Below are positions 42,563-51,882 of a DNA stretch of 64,000 nt, in pieces. The notes beneath the pieces were generated by a model. That model had not been told where the DNA came from. It saw nothing but the letters and a program-made list of their open reading frames with translations, and did not search any database. The DNA comes from Pseudomonas sp. MRSN 12121. Its GTDB lineage: Bacteria > Pseudomonadota > Gammaproteobacteria > Pseudomonadales > Pseudomonadaceae. Made by a program: the position numbers and the translations under genes. Position 1 is the stretch's first letter, and each line of letters starts with the position of its first letter. Location of the stretch: the NCBI RefSeq assembly GCF_000931465.1, contig NZ_CP010892.1, positions 248,001-312,000 on the forward strand, given 5' to 3'.

Positions 42563-43629
42563 AGCGCCTGCCGCTGTTGTTGTGCGCCGGCCTGGCGCTG
42601 GCTGCCTGCTCGAAGGAAGAGCCGGCGCCCACGCCGGTGCGCCCGGTGCTGTCGTTCGAGGTGCGGGCCGAGTCCGAGGAAAGCCTGGGGCGCTTCGCCG
42701 GAAGCATCCAGGCCCGCTATGAAACCAACCTCGGCTTTCGCGTGCCGGGACGTATCGCCAATCGCAACGTCGACGTCGGCGCCGAGGTGGGCAAGGGCAC
42801 GTTGCTCGCGACCCTCGATCCCACCGACCAGCAGAACCAGTTGCGCTCCGCCCAGGGCGACCTGGCGCGGGTCCAGGCGCAATGGATCAATGCCCAGGCC
42901 GACGCCCGCCGCCAGCAGCAACTGTTCGACCGCGGCGTTGGCGCCCAGGCGCAGCTGGATATCGCCCAGACCAACCTGAAAACCACCAGCGCCTCGCTGG
43001 AGCAGGCCCGGGCCGCTGTCAGCCAGGCTCGCGACCAGCTGGCCTACAGCGAACTGCGCACCGACCACGGCGGCGTGGTCACCGCCTGGAATGCCGAGGC
43101 CGGGCAAGTGGTCAGTGCCGGCCAGCAGGTGGTGACCCTGGCCCGTCCGGACATCAAGGAAGCGGTGATCGACCTGCCGGCCGGGCTGGTGGACCAGTTG
43201 CCGGCCGACGTGGTGTTCAAGGTCGCCCTGCAGCTGGACCCGAGCGTCAGCACCACGGCGATCGTGCGGGAAATCGAACCCCAGGCGCAGAGCGCCACCC
43301 GCACCCGGCGCGCGCGCCTGAGCCTGACCGAAACCCCGCCGGCGTTCCGCCTGGGCACCGCCATCAGCGTGACGCTCAGCTCGGCCATCGTGCCGCGGAT
43401 CGAGGTGCCGCTGTCGGCCTTGCAGGAGGCGGACGGCAAGACCCGGGTCTGGGTCGTCGACGCGCAGGCGCAAACCGTGGCGCCGCGCGAGGTCGCGGTA
43501 CTCAGCCGGGGGCCTGACACGGTGCTGGTCAGCAGCGGCATCAAGATCGGCGAGCGAGTGGTGAGCGCCGGCGTGAACAGCCTCGAACCGGGGCAGAAAG
43601 TAAAAATCGACGAGGACAGTCCACGATGA
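42559..43629 (+). CDS. triB: RND efflux periplasmic adaptor, second (TriB-like)
   Basis: 356 residues, lipobox L-A-A-C with Cys17, the same fold as its neighbour: lipoyl motif, hairpin (about 100-165), barrel. Overlaps both neighbours by ATGA. Two different adaptors probably form a mixed ring around the pump. Confidence 0.85.
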   Translation: MKRLPLLLCAGLALAACSKEEPAPTPVRPVLSFEVRAESEESLGRFAGSIQARYETNLGFRVPGRIANRNVDVGAEVGKGTLLATLDPTDQQNQLRSAQGDLARVQAQWINAQADARRQQQLFDRGVGAQAQLDIAQTNLKTTSASLEQARAAVSQARDQLAYSELRTDHGGVVTAWNAEAGQVVSAGQQVVTLARPDIKEAVIDLPAGLVDQLPADVVFKVALQLDPSVSTTAIVREIEPQAQSATRTRRARLSLTETPPAFRLGTAISVTLSSAIVPRIEVPLSALQEADGKTRVWVVDAQAQTVAPREVAVLSRGPDTVLVSSGIKIGERVVSAGVNSLEPGQKVKIDEDSPR

Positions 43630-46600
43630 CGCCCACCACCAAAGGGACCTTCAACTTATCCGAGTGGGCCATCAAGCATCAGTCGTTCGTCTGGTACCTG
43701 ATGTTCGTCGCGCTGCTGATGGGCGTGTTTTCCTACATGAACCTGGGGCGTGAGGAGGATCCGTCCTTCACCATCAAGACCATGGTCATCCAGACCCGCT
43801 GGCCGGGCGCGACCCAGGAGGAGACCCTCAAGCAGGTCACTGACCGCATCGAGAAAAAACTCGAGGAGCTGGACTCCCTCGACTACGTGAAAAGCTATAC
43901 CCGCCCCGGCGAGTCGACGGTGTTCGTCTACTTGCGCGACACCACCAACGGCAAGGACATCCCCGAGATCTGGTACCAGGTGCGCAAGAAGATCAACGAC
44001 ATTCGCGGCGACTTTCCCCAGGGGTTGCAGGGGCCGGGGTTCAACGACGAATTCGGCGACGTGTTCGGTTCGGTCTACGCCTTCACTGCCGACGGCCTGA
44101 GCATGCGCCAGCTGCGCGACTACGTGGAGCAGGTGCGCGCCGAGATCCGCGAAGTGCCGAACCTGGGCAAGGTGGAGATGGTCGGCGAGCAGGACGAAGT
44201 CATCTACCTGAACTTTTCCACGCGCAAGCTGGCGGCCCTGGGCATCGACCAGCGCCAGGTCCTGCAAAGCCTGCAAGCGCAGAACGCGGTGACCCCGGCC
44301 GGGGTGATCGAGGCCGGGCCGGAGCGGATCTCCGTGCGTACCTCGGGGCAGTTCGCCTCCGAGAAAGACCTGGCCACGGTCAACCTGCGGCTCAACGACC
44401 GCTTCTATCGCCTGGCGGATATCGCCGAGATCAGCCGCGGTTACGTGGACCCCTCGACCCCGCAGTTTCGCTTCAACGGCCAGCCGGCCATCGGCCTGGC
44501 GATTGCCATGAAGAAGGGCGGCAACATCCAGGACTTCGGCAAGGCCCTGCACGCCAAGATGGCGCAGCTCACCGCCGACCTGCCGGTGGGCGTCGGCGTG
44601 CACACGGTGTCGGACCAGGCCGAAGTGGTGGAAAAAGCCGTCGGTGGCTTTACCAGCGCCCTGTTCGAGGCGGTGGTGATCGTGCTGGTGGTGAGCTTCA
44701 TCAGCCTCGGTGTGCGCGCCGGGCTGGTGGTGGCATGCTCGATTCCGCTGGTGCTGGCGATGGTCTTCGTGTTCATGGAGTACAGCGGCATCACCATGCA
44801 GCGGATTTCCCTCGGCGCGCTGATCATCGCCCTGGGCCTGTTGGTGGATGACGCGATGATCACCGTGGAAATGATGGTCACGCGCCTGGAAATGGGCGAG
44901 ACCAAGGAGCAGGCGGCCACCTTCGCCTACACCTCCACGGCCTTTCCCATGCTCACCGGGACCCTGGTGACGGTCGCCGGCTTCGTGCCCATCGGGCTCA
45001 ACGCCAGCTCCGCCGGCGAGTACACCTTCACCCTGTTCGCGGTGATCGCGGTGGCCATGCTGGTGTCCTGGATCGTCGCCGTGCTGTTCGCCCCGGTCAT
45101 CGGCCTGCATATCCTCAGTACCGACGTGAAACCCCACTCCGAGGAGCCGGGGCGCATCGGTCGCGCCTTCAATGGCGGCCTGCTGTGGGCCATGCGCAAC
45201 CGCTGGTGGGCCATCGGCATCACCCTCCTGATGTTCGTGCTGGCGGTGGTCGGCATGCGTTTCGTGCAGAACCAGTTCTTCCCGTCCTCGGACCGCCCGG
45301 AGCTGCTGGTCGACCTCAACCTGCCGCAGAACGCCTCGATCGCCGAGACCCGCAAGGCCGTGGACCGCCTGGAGGCGACCCTCAAGGACGATCCGGATGT
45401 CCTGCGCTGGAGCACCTACATCGGCGAGGGCGCGATCCGTTTCTACCTGCCGCTGGACCAGCAGTTGCAGAACCCCTATTACGCGCAGCTGGTGGTCGTC
45501 AGCAAAGGCCTGGAGTCGCGCGCGGCCTTGACCGAGCGCCTGAAAAAACGCCTGCGCGACGACTTCGTCGGCATCGGCAGCTACGTGCAGGCCCTGGAAA
45601 TGGGCCCGCCGGTGGGGCGGCCGATCCAGTACCGGGTCAGCGGCAAGGACATCGACCAGGTGCGCAAGCATGCCATCGAGCTGGCCACCGAGCTGGACAA
45701 GAACTCGCACATCGGCGAGATCATCTACGACTGGAACGAGCCGGGCAAAGTCCTGCGCGTCGACATCGCCCAGGACAAGGCGCGGCAGTTGGGGCTGTCT
45801 TCGGAAGACGTGGCGCAATTGATGAACAGCATCGTCAGCGGCGCCACCGTGACCCAGGTGCATGACGACATCTACCTGATCAACGTGGTCGGTCGCGCCG
45901 ACGACAAGGAGCGCGGTTCGCCGGAAACCCTGCAGAACCTGCAGATCGTCAGCCCCAACGGCACCTCGATCCCGTTGCTGGCCTTCGCCACCGTGCGCTA
46001 CGAGCTGGAGCAGCCGCTGGTCTGGCGTCGCGACCGCAAGCCGACCATCACCATCAAGGCCTCGGTGCGCGACGAGATCCAGCCCACCGACCTGGTCAGG
46101 TTGCTCAAGCCGGATATCGACAAATTCGCCGCCAGCCTGCCGGTCGGTTATTCGGTGGCCACCGGCGGTACGGTGGAGGAAAGCGGCAAGGCCCAGGGGC
46201 CGATCGCCAAAGTGGTGCCGTTGATGCTGTTCCTCATGGCGACCTTCCTGATGATCCAGCTGCACAGTGTGCAGAAGCTGTTCCTGGTGGCCAGCGTCGC
46301 GCCCCTGGGGCTGATCGGCGTGGTCCTGGCGCTGGTGCCGACGGGCACGCCCATGGGCTTCGTGGCGATCCTCGGGATTCTCGCGCTGATCGGCATCATC
46401 ATCCGCAACTCGGTGATCCTGGTCACCCAGATCGACGAGTTCGAGCGCGCCGGGCATTCGCCCTGGGACGCGGTGGTGCAGGCCACCGAGCACCGGCGCC
46501 GGCCGATCCTGCTGACCGCGGCGGCGGCCAGCCTGGGCATGATCCCGATCGCCCGGGAAGTGTTCTGGGGACCGATGGCCTACGCCATGATCGGCGGCAT

Positions 46601-46697
46601 CATCGTCGCCACCCTGCTGACGCTGCTGTTCCTGCCGGCGCTGTATGTGGCCTGGTACAAGATCAAGGAGCCGAAGCCGGACCGCACCACCCACTGA
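43626..46697 (+). CDS. triC: RND efflux inner-membrane pump (TriC-like)
   Basis: 1023-residue proton-driven RND transporter with twelve hydrophobic helices and two large periplasmic loops. The helix-4 motif G-L-L-V-D-D-A-M-I-T carries the paired Asp residues of the proton relay. Exports hydrophobic or detergent-like compounds in known relatives (triclosan, SDS). Last gene of the tri-like operon. Confidence 0.92.
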   Translation: MTPTTKGTFNLSEWAIKHQSFVWYLMFVALLMGVFSYMNLGREEDPSFTIKTMVIQTRWPGATQEETLKQVTDRIEKKLEELDSLDYVKSYTRPGESTVFVYLRDTTNGKDIPEIWYQVRKKINDIRGDFPQGLQGPGFNDEFGDVFGSVYAFTADGLSMRQLRDYVEQVRAEIREVPNLGKVEMVGEQDEVIYLNFSTRKLAALGIDQRQVLQSLQAQNAVTPAGVIEAGPERISVRTSGQFASEKDLATVNLRLNDRFYRLADIAEISRGYVDPSTPQFRFNGQPAIGLAIAMKKGGNIQDFGKALHAKMAQLTADLPVGVGVHTVSDQAEVVEKAVGGFTSALFEAVVIVLVVSFISLGVRAGLVVACSIPLVLAMVFVFMEYSGITMQRISLGALIIALGLLVDDAMITVEMMVTRLEMGETKEQAATFAYTSTAFPMLTGTLVTVAGFVPIGLNASSAGEYTFTLFAVIAVAMLVSWIVAVLFAPVIGLHILSTDVKPHSEEPGRIGRAFNGGLLWAMRNRWWAIGITLLMFVLAVVGMRFVQNQFFPSSDRPELLVDLNLPQNASIAETRKAVDRLEATLKDDPDVLRWSTYIGEGAIRFYLPLDQQLQNPYYAQLVVVSKGLESRAALTERLKKRLRDDFVGIGSYVQALEMGPPVGRPIQYRVSGKDIDQVRKHAIELATELDKNSHIGEIIYDWNEPGKVLRVDIAQDKARQLGLSSEDVAQLMNSIVSGATVTQVHDDIYLINVVGRADDKERGSPETLQNLQIVSPNGTSIPLLAFATVRYELEQPLVWRRDRKPTITIKASVRDEIQPTDLVRLLKPDIDKFAASLPVGYSVATGGTVEESGKAQGPIAKVVPLMLFLMATFLMIQLHSVQKLFLVASVAPLGLIGVVLALVPTGTPMGFVAILGILALIGIIIRNSVILVTQIDEFERAGHSPWDAVVQATEHRRRPILLTAAAASLGMIPIAREVFWGPMAYAMIGGIIVATLLTLLFLPALYVAWYKIKEPKPDRTTH

Positions 46698-46700
46698 CCC

Positions 46701-46771
46701 GTAGGAGCGAAGCTTGCTCACGATGGCGGTGTATCAGGCGGATCGCTATCGCGGGCAAGCCTCGCTCCTAC
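46701..46771. repeat. REP pair
   Basis: GTAGGAGCGAAGCTTGCTCACGAT and an inverted ATCGCGGGCAAGCCTCGCTCCTAC between the convergent RND pump and methyltransferase genes. Confidence 0.8.
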
Positions 46772-46837
46772 GGATCGGTGGCGTGCCACGAATTTCGCTG
46801 CAACCCGGGTCCTATAGGAGCGGGGTTGTGGTGGGTG

Positions 46838-47464
46838 TCAGGCCTTGCGCCAGACGCTGGCCAGCCAGGGTTGTTGTTCCCGTGGCAAGCCGGCGGGGCG
46901 GTAGTAGTGCTCCAGCTCGACGAAGCCCGCCGCCGTCAGCAATCGCTGCCACGCCGCCAGGTCGTGGTAGGCGCCGTAACGCGGGCCGTTCCAGCCTTCG
47001 CGGTTGTCGCCCCGGGGGTTGGAGCTGAACAGCACGCCGCCGGGTTTCAACGTGGCATGCAACTGGCGCAGCACCCGCGGCAGCTCCTGCCCGGGGATAT
47101 GGAACAGCACGGCGTTGGCGAAGATGCCGTCGAAGCGCTCGGCCGGCAGGTCGAGCTTCAGAAAGTCCTGCTGCCAGACCTCGCAGCCGCTGTCGTCGCG
47201 GGCCATCTGCGCGAACCGCTCGGAGCCGTCGAGGCCGACCGCGACATGGCCGAGGCGGGTAAAAGCCTGGAGGTCACGCCCGGGGCCGCAGCCGAAATCC
47301 AGCACGGTGAAGGGCGCGCTGCCCCGGATATGCCGCAGCAGCGCGTCGATGTTCTGGCTGACATCGTGGTCGCGGGTGCCTTCGCGGAAGTCTTCGGCGA
47401 CCTGGTTGTAGTGGCCCAGGGTGGTGGCGGTGATCTGGTCGAGGTCGGTGGGAGCGAGTTTCAT
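46838..47464 (-). CDS. Class I SAM-dependent methyltransferase
   Basis: 208 residues with motif I V-L-D-F-G-C-G-P-G-R-D (about 54-64), an acidic residue in G-L-D-G-S ending the second strand, and post-motif F-D-G-I-F-A-N-A-V-L-F-H. Cytoplasmic; substrate unknown (small-molecule type by length). Stands alone, flanked by repeats. Confidence 0.85.
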   Translation of the reverse strand: MKLAPTDLDQITATTLGHYNQVAEDFREGTRDHDVSQNIDALLRHIRGSAPFTVLDFGCGPGRDLQAFTRLGHVAVGLDGSERFAQMARDDSGCEVWQQDFLKLDLPAERFDGIFANAVLFHIPGQELPRVLRQLHATLKPGGVLFSSNPRGDNREGWNGPRYGAYHDLAAWQRLLTAAGFVELEHYYRPAGLPREQQPWLASVWRKA

Positions 47465-47538
47465 GGCGGGCTGCGCTGGTTGGGGGTGGTGCGCCGAATA
47501 TTACCCCCAATGCCGGCAACTCCGCTCTGGGTAGCTCT

Positions 47539-47686
47539 GTAGCCGCTGCCGAGCTTCAGCGAGGCTGCGATCGACCGCGAAGCGGGCGCCAAGCCAGGCG
47601 ACACCAATCCATCAGACACACCGCATTGTCAGGTTTTACGGGGCTTTGCCCCGATCGCAGCCTCGCTGGCGCTCGGCAGCGGCTAC
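47539..47686. repeat. Large inverted repeat (second repeat family)
   Basis: GTAGCCGCTGCCGAG at one end and its reverse complement at the other enclose a second inner pair around GAGGCTGCGATCG. The same motif recurs near 54633-54730. It is a repeat family distinct from the GTAGGAGCG REP. The rest of 47465-47780 holds one more REP and nothing else. Confidence 0.7.
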
Positions 47687-47731
47687 AGGGCTACAGGGCC
47701 ACAGAGCTACAGGTCGATCACGTTGCCTTTT

Positions 47732-47755
47732 GTAGGAGCGAAGCTTGCTCGCGAT
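47732..47755. repeat. REP element
   Basis: Single GTAGGAGCGAAGC...TCGCGAT unit just beyond the metI stop codon. Confidence 0.75.
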
Positions 47756-47780
47756 GACGTTCGAACGGACAGCGCCGACC

Positions 47781-48425
47781 TCAGCGCTTGTCGAGCGCGC
47801 GCGCCAGGCGATCGCCGCTGAGCTGGATGGCCGCCACCAGGACCACCAGCAGCACGATTACCGTGAGCATGATCTGGCTGTCGAAACGCTGGTAGCCGTA
47901 GCGATAGGCAATGTCCCCCAGGCCCCCGGCCCCGATCGCCCCGGCCATGGCCGAGGAATTGATCATGGTCACCAGGGTGATGGTGAAACCGCCGACGATG
48001 CCCGGCAGCGCCTCCGGCAGCAGCACATGCCGGACGATATGCCAGCGTCGGCAACCCATGGCCTGGGCGGCTTCGATCAGGCCATGGTCGACCTCGCGCA
48101 GGCTGACTTCGGCGATCCGGGCGAAGAACGGCGTGGCGGCAATGGTCAGCGGCACCACCGCCGCCCACACGCCGTAGGTGGTGCCGACGATCAGCCGGGT
48201 GAAGGGGATCAGCGCCACCATCAGGATCAGGAACGGAATCGAGCGGAACAGGTTGACGAAGGCCCCCAGCACCGCGTTCAGCCTCGGTGCCTCATAGATC
48301 CCGCCCTTGCCGCTGGTGACCAGGAACACCGCCAGCGGCACCCCCGCCAGCAAGGCGATCAAGGACGACACGCCGACCATCAGCAGGGTATCGAGGATGC
48401 CCTGCAGCAAGCGATCAAACCACAT
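47781..48425 (-). CDS. metI: Methionine ABC transporter permease MetI
   Basis: 214-residue permease with five hydrophobic helices and the EAA loop [11 protein letters not shown]. The length and the [14 protein letters not shown] motif are typical of MetI. It works with MetN and MetQ upstream to import methionine or sulfur analogues. Start overlaps the end of metN by 11 bases. Confidence 0.93.
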   Translation of the reverse strand: MWFDRLLQGILDTLLMVGVSSLIALLAGVPLAVFLVTSGKGGIYEAPRLNAVLGAFVNLFRSIPFLILMVALIPFTRLIVGTTYGVWAAVVPLTIAATPFFARIAEVSLREVDHGLIEAAQAMGCRRWHIVRHVLLPEALPGIVGGFTITLVTMINSSAMAGAIGAGGLGDIAYRYGYQRFDSQIMLTVIVLLVVLVAAIQLSGDRLARALDKR

Positions 48426-49569
48426 AACCGAGTACCTCTACCTGTTGGGTCCACTGCTTGTGCAAAAAGTGCTGCGCCCGCAGGCGCTGCTCCTCGGCGC
48501 CCAGGGACGAGCCGTTGACCGCCAGCAGCAACTGCCCCAGGGCATGGCCCTGGATCCGTTCCACGCCGCCGTGCAGCAGGCGCACACGCCCGCCAAGGGT
48601 GGCGAACAGCGCCGCCAGGTCCGGCTCGTCGCTGATCCTGCCGGTGAAGCGCAGCCGCAGTACCACCGCCGCGTCCGAAGACGCCGGCTGGGCTTGCAGG
48701 TGCCCCTGCAACTCTTGCGGCAGGTCGTGCTGCAAGGGCGCCAGCAGGCTCTTGCTGACTTCGTGCTGCGGGTTGCCGAACACTTCCCAGACCGGCCCCT
48801 GCTCGACGATATGCCCATGTTCCAGCACCACCACCCGGTCGCAGATATCGCGGATCACCGCCATCTCATGGGTGATCAGCACGATGGTCAGGCCCAGGCG
48901 CTGGTTGATCTCCTTGAGCAGGCCGAGGATCGACTGGGTGGTCTCCGGGTCGAGTGCCGAGGTGGCCTCGTCGCACAGCAGGATCGCCGGGTCGTGCACC
49001 AGCGCCCGGGCGATGCCGACCCGCTGTTTCTGGCCCCCCGACAGTTGCGCGGGGTAGGCCTTGTGCTTGTCCTTCAGGCCCACCAGTTCCAGCAGTTCGC
49101 GCACCTTGCGCTCGCGCTGTTCCCTGGGCACGCCGGCGACCTTCAGCGGCAGCTCGACGTTCTGCCACACGGTCTTGGCCGACATCAGGTTGAAGTGCTG
49201 GAAGATCATGCCGATGCGCCGGCGCAGCTCCACCAGGCGGTCTTCGTCGAAGTCGCCGATGTCCACCTGATCGATCAGCACCCGGCCGCTCGAGGGTTGT
49301 TCCAGGCGATTGATGGTGCGGATCAGCGACGACTTGCCCGCGCCGCTGCGGCCGATGATGCCGAACACTTCGCCGCGCTGGATCGCCAGGTCGATGCCGT
49401 GCAGGGCCTGCACCGGGCCTTGCTGGCCCTGGTAGGTCTTGGCCACGCCGATGAAGCGCACATGGGCCCGGCTCAGTTCCGGATGCAGTTGCGCCGGCAG
49501 CTCGGTGTGCCCCGCGCCTTGCGGCTGCCCGGCGGGCGGCGTGGATGACGGGAGGTAGGCGACGCTCAT
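48415..49569 (-). CDS. metN: Methionine ABC transporter ATPase MetN
   Basis: 384 residues. Walker A G-R-S-G-A-G-K-S, signature L-S-G-G-Q-K-Q-R, Walker [13 protein letters not shown] and switch V-L-I-T-H-E-M precede a C-terminal NIL regulatory domain of about 90 residues that senses methionine. An N-terminal extension of about 40 residues rich in Pro/Ala is unusual for MetN. ATG at 49569 overlaps the metQ stop region. Confidence 0.92.
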   Translation of the reverse strand: MSVAYLPSSTPPAGQPQGAGHTELPAQLHPELSRAHVRFIGVAKTYQGQQGPVQALHGIDLAIQRGEVFGIIGRSGAGKSSLIRTINRLEQPSSGRVLIDQVDIGDFDEDRLVELRRRIGMIFQHFNLMSAKTVWQNVELPLKVAGVPREQRERKVRELLELVGLKDKHKAYPAQLSGGQKQRVGIARALVHDPAILLCDEATSALDPETTQSILGLLKEINQRLGLTIVLITHEMAVIRDICDRVVVLEHGHIVEQGPVWEVFGNPQHEVSKSLLAPLQHDLPQELQGHLQAQPASSDAAVVLRLRFTGRISDEPDLAALFATLGGRVRLLHGGVERIQGHALGQLLLAVNGSSLGAEEQRLRAQHFLHKQWTQQVEVLGYVV

Positions 49570-49570
49570 C

Positions 49571-50380
49571 TCAACCTTCCCAGCCGGCTTGGTAGAGCTT
49601 GCCATGGGCTTTGTCCAGGGCGGCGCGTACCACCGGCGAATGCTGGTAGATGTCGACGAACTTGATCAGCCGCGGATCGGTCTTGCTCTTGGGCTGGATC
49701 ACGAACTGGATCACGTATTCCTTGTGGTCGAGGCCGTCGAACAGCAACGCCGAGCCGGCATCGAAGGTCTTGGCCAGGCGGATATAGGCCGGGTAGCCCT
49801 GCACCAGGTCGGCGTCGTCATAGGCGCGCACCAGTTGCACCGCTTCGACCTGGAGGATCTTCAGCTTCTTCGGGTTGGCGACAATGTCGTCCTCGGTGGC
49901 CTTGTAGCCGACCCCCGGCTTGAGCGTGATCAGCCCGGCCTTGGCCAGCAGCTGCAAGCCGCGGCCGCTGTTGATCGGGTCGTTGGCGATGGCCACGCTG
50001 GCGCCCTCGGGCAGCTCGTCGAAGCTTTTGTATTTCTTCGAGTACAGGCCGACGTTGTTGATGATCCCCGGGGCGAACGGCACCAGGTCGAAACCGGCGG
50101 CGGCCTTGGCGTTTTCCAGGAACGGGATGTGCTGGAAGTAGTTCACGTCGATATCGCCGGTGGCCAGGCTGACGTTCGGCGCGATCCAGTCGGTGAACTC
50201 CACCAGTTCGACTTTCAGGCCCTGCTTGTCGGCCTCCGCGACGGCGGCCTCCAGGGGAATGGCGAAGGCGGCGGTGGTGCCGACCTTCAGCGGCGCATCG
50301 GCGGCGAATGCCGCGCCGGTGAACAGTCCGAGGGCGAGGGCCAGTGCTTTGACTGGGTGGCTCAGGAGTTTGCTTTTCAT
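49571..50380 (-). CDS. metQ: Methionine-type ABC substrate-binding protein MetQ
   Basis: 269 residues, with signal peptide ending F-A-A-D and the NlpA/MetQ pattern ([23 protein letters not shown]). First gene of metQ-metN-metI. Sequence differs clearly from the MetQ-like protein at 35615-36397, so the two binding proteins probably prefer different sulfur compounds. Confidence 0.92.
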   Translation of the reverse strand: MKSKLLSHPVKALALALGLFTGAAFAADAPLKVGTTAAFAIPLEAAVAEADKQGLKVELVEFTDWIAPNVSLATGDIDVNYFQHIPFLENAKAAAGFDLVPFAPGIINNVGLYSKKYKSFDELPEGASVAIANDPINSGRGLQLLAKAGLITLKPGVGYKATEDDIVANPKKLKILQVEAVQLVRAYDDADLVQGYPAYIRLAKTFDAGSALLFDGLDHKEYVIQFVIQPKSKTDPRLIKFVDIYQHSPVVRAALDKAHGKLYQAGWEG

Positions 50381-50430
50381 GGGTTTGGTTCCAGTCAGTG
50401 CAGTGGTTTTGGGGTGTTCGTTGTGGCCTC

Positions 50431-50510
50431 ATCGCGGGCAAGCCTCGCTCCTACAGAGCACGCGTCGCTTTTGTAGGAGCGAGCGGGCGGCGATCCGACT
50501 TGCCCGCGAT
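50431..50510. repeat. REP pair including long variant
   Basis: ATCGCGGGCAAGCCTCGCTCCTAC followed by the long inverted form with the GGGCGGCGATCCGAC insert, between the metQ start and the monooxygenase stop. Confidence 0.8.
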
Positions 50511-50514
50511 GCTT

Positions 50515-51882
50515 TTAGCGGCGGTAGTCCGCGCCAGTGTGTTGCTCCGGCAGTCGCGCCTCGCGCTGGAACAGCTTTTCGCGCAAGGTGCCGCTGTCGT
50601 AGGCGGTCTTGTACGAGCCGCGGCGTTGCAGCTCGGGGATCACCAGGTCGATGAAGTCGACATAACTTTCCGGGGTGACGATGCGGGTCAGGTTGAAGCC
50701 GTCGAGGCCGGTTTCGGCGATCCAGGATTCCAGGTCGTCGGCCACCTGCTGCGGCGAGCCGACCACGGTGAAGTAGCGCCCGCCCAGGGCGTGCTGGTCG
50801 AGCAGCTTGCGCCGGGTCCAGTCGTTGTTCTGCAGGTTCCGGGTGGCCGACTGGATGGCGTTGCTCTTCACGTACTGGATCGGCTCGTCGATTTCGTACT
50901 GGGAAAAGTCGATGGCGGTGGACGCCGAGAAATGCGCCACCCCGGCCTCGGCGCTGGCGTGGCTGCGGTACTCGGCGTGCTTCTTCCAGGCCAGTTCCTC
51001 GGTCTCGGCGACTATCACGTTGAGCCCCATGAACACCTTGATGTCTGCGGGGTCGCGTCCGGCCGCCACGGCGCTGGCGCGCACCTTGTCCACCTGGGCC
51101 CGGGTCGAGGCCTTGTTCTGCCCGCTGATGAACACGCATTCGGCGTGGCGCCCGGCGAACGCCAGGCCGCGGTCCGAACTGCCGGCCTGGAACAGCACCG
51201 GCGTGCGCTGCGGCGAGGGCTCGCACAGGTGATAGCCCTCGACCCGGTAGAACTCGCCCTGGTGCTCGACCTTGTGCACCTTGTCCGGCCGGGCATAGAT
51301 CCGCTGTTCGCGGTCGTCGATCACCGCGTCGTCTTCCCAGCTGCCTTCCCAGAGTTTGTAGAGCACCTCCAGGTATTCGTCGGCCTGGTCGTAGCGCCGG
51401 TCGTGCTCGGCCTGCTGGTCCAGGCCCATGGCCTTGGCGGCGCTGTCCAGGTAACCGGTGACGATATTCCAGCCGACCCGGCCACGGCTCAAGTGGTCCA
51501 GCGTCGACATGCGCCGGGCGAACAGGTACGGCGGCTCGTAGGTGAGGTTGGCGGTGAGGCCGAAGCCGAGGTTGCGGGTCACCGCGGCCATGGCCGACAC
51601 CAGCAGCAGCGGGTCGTTGACCGGCAGCTGGATGGACTCCTTGAGCGTCACGTCCAGCGAGTTCTGGTAGACGTCGTAGACCCCGACGATGTCGGCGATG
51701 AACAGCCCGTCGAACAGCCCGCGTTCCAGCAGCTGTGCCAGCTCGGTCCAGTATTCGAGGGTCTTGTACTGGGTCGAGTTGTCCCGCGGGTGGGTCCACA
51801 GGCCATGGTTGATATGCCCGATGCAGTTCATGTTGAAGGCATTGAGCAGGATTTTCTTCTTGGCGGTTTGCGGCGCGGCCAT
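50515..51882 (-). CDS. NtaA/SnaA/DszA-family FMNH2-dependent monooxygenase
   Basis: 455-residue luciferase-like flavin monooxygenase (K-I-L-L-N-A-F-N-M-N opening, then R-V-G-W-N-I-V-T-G-Y-L). Family members oxidise sulfonates, sulfones or aminopolycarboxylates using reduced flavin; here a C-S cleaving role fits the sulfur neighbourhood. The ATG at 51882 overlaps the stop of the SfnB-like gene (ATGA). No flavin reductase is nearby and must come from elsewhere. Confidence 0.9.
   Translation of the reverse strand: MAAPQTAKKKILLNAFNMNCIGHINHGLWTHPRDNSTQYKTLEYWTELAQLLERGLFDGLFIADIVGVYDVYQNSLDVTLKESIQLPVNDPLLLVSAMAAVTRNLGFGLTANLTYEPPYLFARRMSTLDHLSRGRVGWNIVTGYLDSAAKAMGLDQQAEHDRRYDQADEYLEVLYKLWEGSWEDDAVIDDREQRIYARPDKVHKVEHQGEFYRVEGYHLCEPSPQRTPVLFQAGSSDRGLAFAGRHAECVFISGQNKASTRAQVDKVRASAVAAGRDPADIKVFMGLNVIVAETEELAWKKHAEYRSHASAEAGVAHFSASTAIDFSQYEIDEPIQYVKSNAIQSATRNLQNNDWTRRKLLDQHALGGRYFTVVGSPQQVADDLESWIAETGLDGFNLTRIVTPESYVDFIDLVIPELQRRGSYKTAYDSGTLREKLFQREARLPEQHTGADYRR

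Noticed and set aside
47539..47686. Large inverted repeat considered as a CRISPR or IS element
   Set aside because: Only one inverted pair without regular spacing, no transposase frame, and the same motif recurs singly near 54.6 kb, so it is an intergenic repeat.
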